From positions 1 through 64,000 of the forward strand of contig JAVBTR010000066.1 in NCBI GenBank assembly GCA_031556065.1: a DNA stretch of 64,000 bases. Direction: 5' to 3'. The translations under genes and the position numbers were made by a program. The stretch comes from JAVBTR01 sp031556065. Its GTDB lineage: Bacteria > Bacillota > Clostridia > Christensenellales > Aristaeellaceae. Each line of letters opens with the position of its first letter. Within the stretch, counting starts at the first letter, position 1. The notes under the pieces were generated by a model. The model was not told the origin of the DNA and made no database searches. It worked only from the letters and a program-made list of their open reading frames with translations. Of the stretch, positions 60,670-64,000 are shown piece after piece.

Positions 60670-61854
60670 ATGATAGAACGTAAAGAATACCTAGCTCAAC
60701 TGCGTAAATGGCGGGAACACAAGGTCATAAAAGTCATTACAGGTGTCAGGCGATGCGGAAAGTCTACATTGCTTGAACTCTATCAACAAGAATTGCAAAA
60801 AGACGGTGTTCCCAAAGAATGCTGTCTTTCGATCAACTTTGAAGACATCCGTTATGAAGGGCTAAAGGAATATCACGCATTGTATGACTATATTTCCGAG
60901 AAGCTTGTGCCCGACCAAATGAACTTTATCTTTTTAGATGAAATTCAGCAGGTACCGGAATTCCAAAAAGCTGTAGATAGCCTGTTCCTTAGAGCGAATG
61001 TGGACATTTACATAACAGGCTCAAATGCACACATGCTCTCCGGCGAGTTAGCGACCCTGCTATCCGGCAGATATGTGGAAGTGTTCATGCTGCCGCTTTC
61101 TTTTTTCGAGTACTATCAGGTCGTAGGTGGAGATAAACGAGATGCGTTTACCCGGTTTTATCGAAACGGTGGCTTCCCCTATGCCTCCACCCTTACAGAT
61201 ACGGCCACATGGCGCGATTACATCCAAGGCATTTATTCAACTGTCCTCCTTAAAGATATAGTAGAACGCAAGCGTGTCGCTGATGTCCCATTGCTCGAAA
61301 GCATCATCCGTTACCTAGCAGACAACATCGGCAATACTGTTTCTGTCAAGAAAATTGCAGATAGCTTGACCAGCGATGGCCGCAAAACCACCGTCAACAC
61401 TGTTGATAGCTATGTTCAGGCATTAAAAGATGCTTTTATCCTTTACGAAGCCGACCGCTATGACATTAAGGGCAAACAACATTTGCGTTCCCTGGAAAAG
61501 TACTATCTGGTCGATATTGGCTTTCGCAGTCTGCTGCTAGGCGAACGAACCCGCGATATAGGCCGTGTGCTCGAAAACATCGTTTACCTTGAACTCCTTA
61601 GGCGAGGGTATAAAGTCAGCATTGGCAAAGTAGACACGCTCGAAGTAGACTTCGTAGCCGAATACGGCGACGACCGCATCTATTATCAGGTTGCCGCCAG
61701 TATTATGGACGAAAATACCTATGCCCGCGAATTTGCATCACTCAAAAAGATACCAGACCATTATCCCAAGTTCATCCTCACGATGGACGATTTGCCTATG
61801 GGCGAGGACGGTATAAAGCAAGTGAACATTATCGACTTTTTGTTGGGTGCTTAA
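60670..61854 (+). CDS. ATPase of the AAA_14/DUF4143 family
   Basis: A 394-residue protein with Walker A TGVRRCGKST (residues 24-33), Walker B FIFLDEIQQVPEF, a sensor ITGSNAHMLSGELATLLSGRY, and the C-terminal DUF4143 domain with the nuclease-like segment LELLRRGYKVSIGK...VDFVAEYGDDRIYYQVA (PD-(D/E)XK pattern). The family is widespread in gut bacteria; its function is not established. ATG 60670 has GGAGG six bases upstream. Its location among recombinase fragments and a toxin-antitoxin-like pair suggests mobile DNA. Confidence 0.88.
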   Translation: MIERKEYLAQLRKWREHKVIKVITGVRRCGKSTLLELYQQELQKDGVPKECCLSINFEDIRYEGLKEYHALYDYISEKLVPDQMNFIFLDEIQQVPEFQKAVDSLFLRANVDIYITGSNAHMLSGELATLLSGRYVEVFMLPLSFFEYYQVVGGDKRDAFTRFYRNGGFPYASTLTDTATWRDYIQGIYSTVLLKDIVERKRVADVPLLESIIRYLADNIGNTVSVKKIADSLTSDGRKTTVNTVDSYVQALKDAFILYEADRYDIKGKQHLRSLEKYYLVDIGFRSLLLGERTRDIGRVLENIVYLELLRRGYKVSIGKVDTLEVDFVAEYGDDRIYYQVAASIMDENTYAREFASLKKIPDHYPKFILTMDDLPMGEDGIKQVNIIDFLLGA

Positions 61855-61962
61855 GATGTGCAAAACCTGTCAGCACTCATCAAACCAACCCCTTTCAGAA
61901 GTCCTATTTGATAACCGCAATTGAATAGGGTATAATATGCTTAACGAAGGGAGGCGGCTAGC

Positions 61963-62304
61963 ATGTGTTCACCATCAATGCTAAAAGAGATATTGCAACA
62001 ACTCTGTGACAAACTGGGCATTTTACTTGGAGCATCCATGAAGGATATCATTCTTTTTGGTTCCTATGCTCGAAACGATGCCGATGACACCTCCGATATC
62101 GATGTCATGATACTGGCTGATATGAGTCGTGAACAAATTGCCACTTTAAGCTTCCAGCTTGGTGAAATTGCAAGCGATTTGCTGTTCGATTATGGCATCT
62201 TGGTTTCACCCATCGTTGAAAATCAAGACTACTTCCAATCAAATTTAGATGTACTCCCCTTCTTTCGTAACGTACATAACGAGGGGGTACGCATCAGTGC
62301 ATGA
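61963..62304 (+). CDS. MNT-type minimal nucleotidyltransferase (antitoxin-like)
   Basis: A 113-residue protein with the nucleotidyltransferase motif GSYARNDADDTSDID at residues 33-47, whose Asp residues bind metal. In MntA-HepT pairs such a protein adenylylates and inactivates the HEPN partner. It overlaps the HEPN gene by eight bases. ATG 61963 with GGGAGG upstream. Confidence 0.85.
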   Translation: MCSPSMLKEILQQLCDKLGILLGASMKDIILFGSYARNDADDTSDIDVMILADMSREQIATLSFQLGEIASDLLFDYGILVSPIVENQDYFQSNLDVLPFFRNVHNEGVRISA

Positions 62305-62695
62305 TAATCGCCTTGTCGCTTTATCACAATACCGTTTGGAACGCGCCAAGGCAATGTTTCAATCTGCTGAGCGTGATTTCATTGCAGAAGATTACGCCTC
62401 CGCAAACAACAGAGCTTACTATTGCCTGTTTCACGCAATGCGCGCTGTATTAGCCCTAGATGAAGTAGATTTCAAAAAGCACTCAGCCGTTATCGCACGC
62501 TTTGGGCAAGAATACTTAAAGACAGACCGTATACCACGTTCGTTCGGCGCGCTCATCACCACTGCTGCCCTTATTCGTAATCGAAGCGACTATGAGGATT
62601 TTTATATTTGCTCCATTGAAGAAACAAAACAGCTCATTGACGGTGCAAAAGCGTTTATCATTTCAGTGGAATCATTCTTGTGTCAATCTGAATAA
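62297..62695 (+). CDS. HEPN-domain protein (putative RNase toxin)
   Basis: A 132-residue HEPN protein: YRLERAKAMFQSAERDFIAE, the NNRAYYCLFHAMRAVLAL helix, KKHSAVIARFGQEY, and IRNRSDYEDFYI near the C-terminus. HEPN toxins cleave RNA through an R-x4-6-H motif; here the comparable place is RNRSDY with Tyr rather than His, as in many of this subgroup, so nuclease activity is not certain. The GTG start at 62297 overlaps the MNT gene. Confidence 0.83.
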   Translation: MHDNRLVALSQYRLERAKAMFQSAERDFIAEDYASANNRAYYCLFHAMRAVLALDEVDFKKHSAVIARFGQEYLKTDRIPRSFGALITTAALIRNRSDYEDFYICSIEETKQLIDGAKAFIISVESFLCQSE

Positions 62696-62764
62696 GCACC
62701 CCTCCATCTCTAAGCAGCTCAAGGGCTACTTTTTTGTGTAGCTTCTGAGAATGCCTGCATTTGT

Positions 62765-63624
62765 TTAGTCCTTACGATAGTAGGCGCATTCGTAACCGTC
62801 CGCACGCAACGGCAAGCCCTCTGCCCAGTCGGGCACTTTTGCCATAATATCGCACACCTCCTTAAGCGATCCTTCGTGGTTCGCTTTTTCAATAACGATT
62901 TCATCATGGACATGAAACACAATGGGATAGCCTGCTGCCTCCACGTTTTGCATGGCGTAGGCAAGCAAGTCACGAGCAACCGCTTGTGCAACGTTCTTCG
63001 CAAGCTTGCCGCCGAAGGTTTCTATCTCGGCCCATTGATGATTGCCGCCGATGCCCATGTAGGCTACGCTTCTGCTACCAAAACGGTTAGTCGTGAAATG
63101 TGGGGCGATATAGCACAGGCTTCGTCCGCTCGGCAAAAGGATGAACATCTTCTGTTCTTTCATGTATAGTCTAATGCGACCTACCTTGGCACTGGTCCTG
63201 TTCTCAATGACATGAAAGGCTGCACGCTCGATGGCTTTCCATAGCTTCACGATGCGCGGATTAGCGCCCCTCCAAGCGTCCACAAGGGGCTGCATTTCGC
63301 TCTCAGGCATCTCTGCCCCATGTTCTTAAGCGCCCCGACACCGCCCCCATAACCGCACGACAAAACAGCCTGCTTACCCTTCTGGCGATACTCGTAGGCG
63401 GCCTGACCCTTGACAATGAGTTCCTTGGGCACATGAAACATACGACTGGCTGTAGCCTCGTAGATTTTTCCTTTGCCCCGGAACTCCTCCAGTACCCATT
63501 CCTCACCTGCCAACCAAGCAAGCACTCTCGCTTCAATGGCAGAGAAGTCTGCAACAAGAAACCGATGGTTTGCCTTTGGAACAAAGGCGGTACGGATCAA
63601 TTCAGAGAGCGTGCTTGGGATTGC
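62765..63624 (-). pseudogene. Phage-type family A DNA polymerase, fragment with frameshift
   Basis: The upstream part reads LSELIRTAFVP, FLVADFSAIEARVLAWLAG (motif A) and GKQAVLSCGYGGGVGALKNMG; then one base is missing in a G run (near 63325) and the next frame continues EMPESEMQPLVDAWRGANPRIV to YPIVFHVHDEIVIE (motif C, HVHDE) and YECAYYRKD. The region before motif A is absent: an in-frame TAA lies at 63631-63633 where a recombinase fragment begins. So it is a truncated and frameshifted phage polymerase remnant. Confidence 0.85.
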
Positions 63625-63633
63625 TACAGTTTA

Positions 63634-63718
63634 AGCCCTTGTTTTTTCGCATTTCCTGTACCAAATCAAATTCCTTTGGATCAACAATAGCAGGATGACT
63701 ATGCTTAATAAAGTATAG
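63634..63718 (-). pseudogene. Serine recombinase fragment (recombinase domain)
   Basis: The minus strand reads LYFIKHSHPAIVDPKEFDLV, then QEMRKNKG, the well-known HPAI(I/V)D-x-E-x-F-x-x-V-Q segment of the recombinase domain. About 28 codons only; it joins the polymerase remnant directly. It may belong to the same lost gene as the fragment at 59966-60133. Confidence 0.65.
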
Positions 63719-63722
63719 ATGA

Positions 63723-63812
63723 GGCCGGCGTCACCGCTTAGCCTTCCCTGGCAAATAATTCGCATAGCCCGCCGCGAAGCACCGAATCATCCTCAACAAG
63801 TAGTATCTGCAT
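63723..63812 (-). pseudogene. 5' stub of a response regulator gene
   Basis: ATG 63810-63812, with AAGGAG ahead, starts MQILLVEDDSVLRGGLCELF, the first strand and helix of a receiver domain. A TAA at 63738-63740 replaces the usual Tyr codon of EGYAVTPA, and homology stops at the recombinase fragment a few codons later. Confidence 0.65.
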
Positions 63813-63926
63813 TGTTTCTCAGCTCCTTACGCCGATTATACCATTAAAAAAGTTGAACGCAAAGGGATGCTTTCTTTAATTAAACCATGTATAATGGAAA
63901 TAAGATTTTGAAAGCAGGTGCAATCA

Positions 63927-64000
63927 ATGGAATATCCACTTCACGTTCGTGATATCATCGTTAGCGATCCCTTTATTCTGGCCGATGAAAAAACACGTAA
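63927..64000 (+). CDS. Glycoside hydrolase family 43-like gene, 5' end only
   Basis: The 24 codons inside the window read PLHVRDIIVSDPFILADEKT, and the DPFIL motif near the N-terminus carries the catalytic base of GH43 enzymes (arabinanases, xylosidases). AGCAGGTG precedes ATG 63927 and TATAAT (63890-63895) may be the -10 element. Cut by the window edge, so family is likely but not certain. Confidence 0.55.
   Translation, partial: MEYPLHVRDIIVSDPFILADEKTR

Noticed and set aside
62719..63003. Minus-strand open frame rich in Arg and Cys
   Set aside because: Shadow of the polymerase remnant in another frame.
1..64000. CRISPR arrays, rRNA or tRNA genes
   Set aside because: No regular direct repeats with spacers and no recognisable tRNA arms or rRNA segments were seen on either strand.

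Overview
The window looks like a chromosomal segment of an anaerobic gut-type Bacillota (Clostridia; possibly the Christensenellales, a guess from gene content and signal-peptide style). Evidence: strong GGAGG ribosome-binding sites, YesM/YesN-type two-component regulators, LplB/YtcP-type sugar permeases, a PrpR-like sigma-54 activator, and many plant-glycan hydrolases. No rRNA, tRNA or CRISPR array was seen.

Layout. 1-7.6 kb: a decaying siphophage-type prophage segment, almost all on the minus strand (portal, RelBE-type toxin-antitoxin, HNH, terminase subunits, 'virulence' protein, truncated DNA methyltransferase, frameshifted sigma-like gene, XRE repressor). 7.7-17.1 kb: minus-strand block with a Dpp/Opp peptide-type ABC transporter, MFS carrier, metallo-beta-lactamase-fold hydrolase and AraC regulator. 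17.2-18.1 kb: gene graveyard with a PepSY remnant. 18.1-26.6 kb: LacI regulator divergent from a tightly overlapping operon (split transketolase, FGGY kinase, fucose-isomerase-like enzyme, DUF5060/DUF4038-like glycosidase, MFS carrier) that fits a D-apiose catabolic route. 26.6-38.3 kb: minus-strand glycan operon (LplA/B/C-type ABC transporter, alpha/beta hydrolase, apiosidase-like GH, GH3) divergent from a histidine kinase/response regulator pair. 38.3-39.2 kb: remnants, including the tail of a second alpha/beta hydrolase. 39.3-58.6 kb: a sigma-54 island. A PrpR_N-type activator and rpoN lie among three genes or operons, each preceded by a close match to the -24/-12 promoter (GG-N10-GC): reductase-dehydratase-acetaldehyde dehydrogenase-aldolase (minus), pdxA-rpoN (plus), and a sugar ABC transporter plus two GH31 enzymes (plus); then an AraC/GH4 divergent pair. 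58.6-63.8 kb: mobile-element debris (137-bp palindrome, AT-rich NTPase, two serine-recombinase fragments, AAA_14 ATPase, MNT-HEPN pair, frameshifted phage DNA polymerase, response-regulator stub). The start of a GH43 gene leaves the window at the right edge.

How the genes may work together (inference). Carbohydrate genes are consistent with use of branched pectic side chains: extracellular or imported glycosides would be trimmed by the DUF4038-type, GH3, GH31, GH4 and GH43 enzymes; apiose could be isomerised, phosphorylated and split by transketolase; a deoxy-sugar acid could be dehydrated to 4-hydroxy-2-oxovalerate and cleaved to pyruvate plus acetyl-CoA. Each of the three ABC operons has a stem-loop between the binding-protein gene and the first permease gene, and none of the three binding proteins has a good lipobox cysteine.
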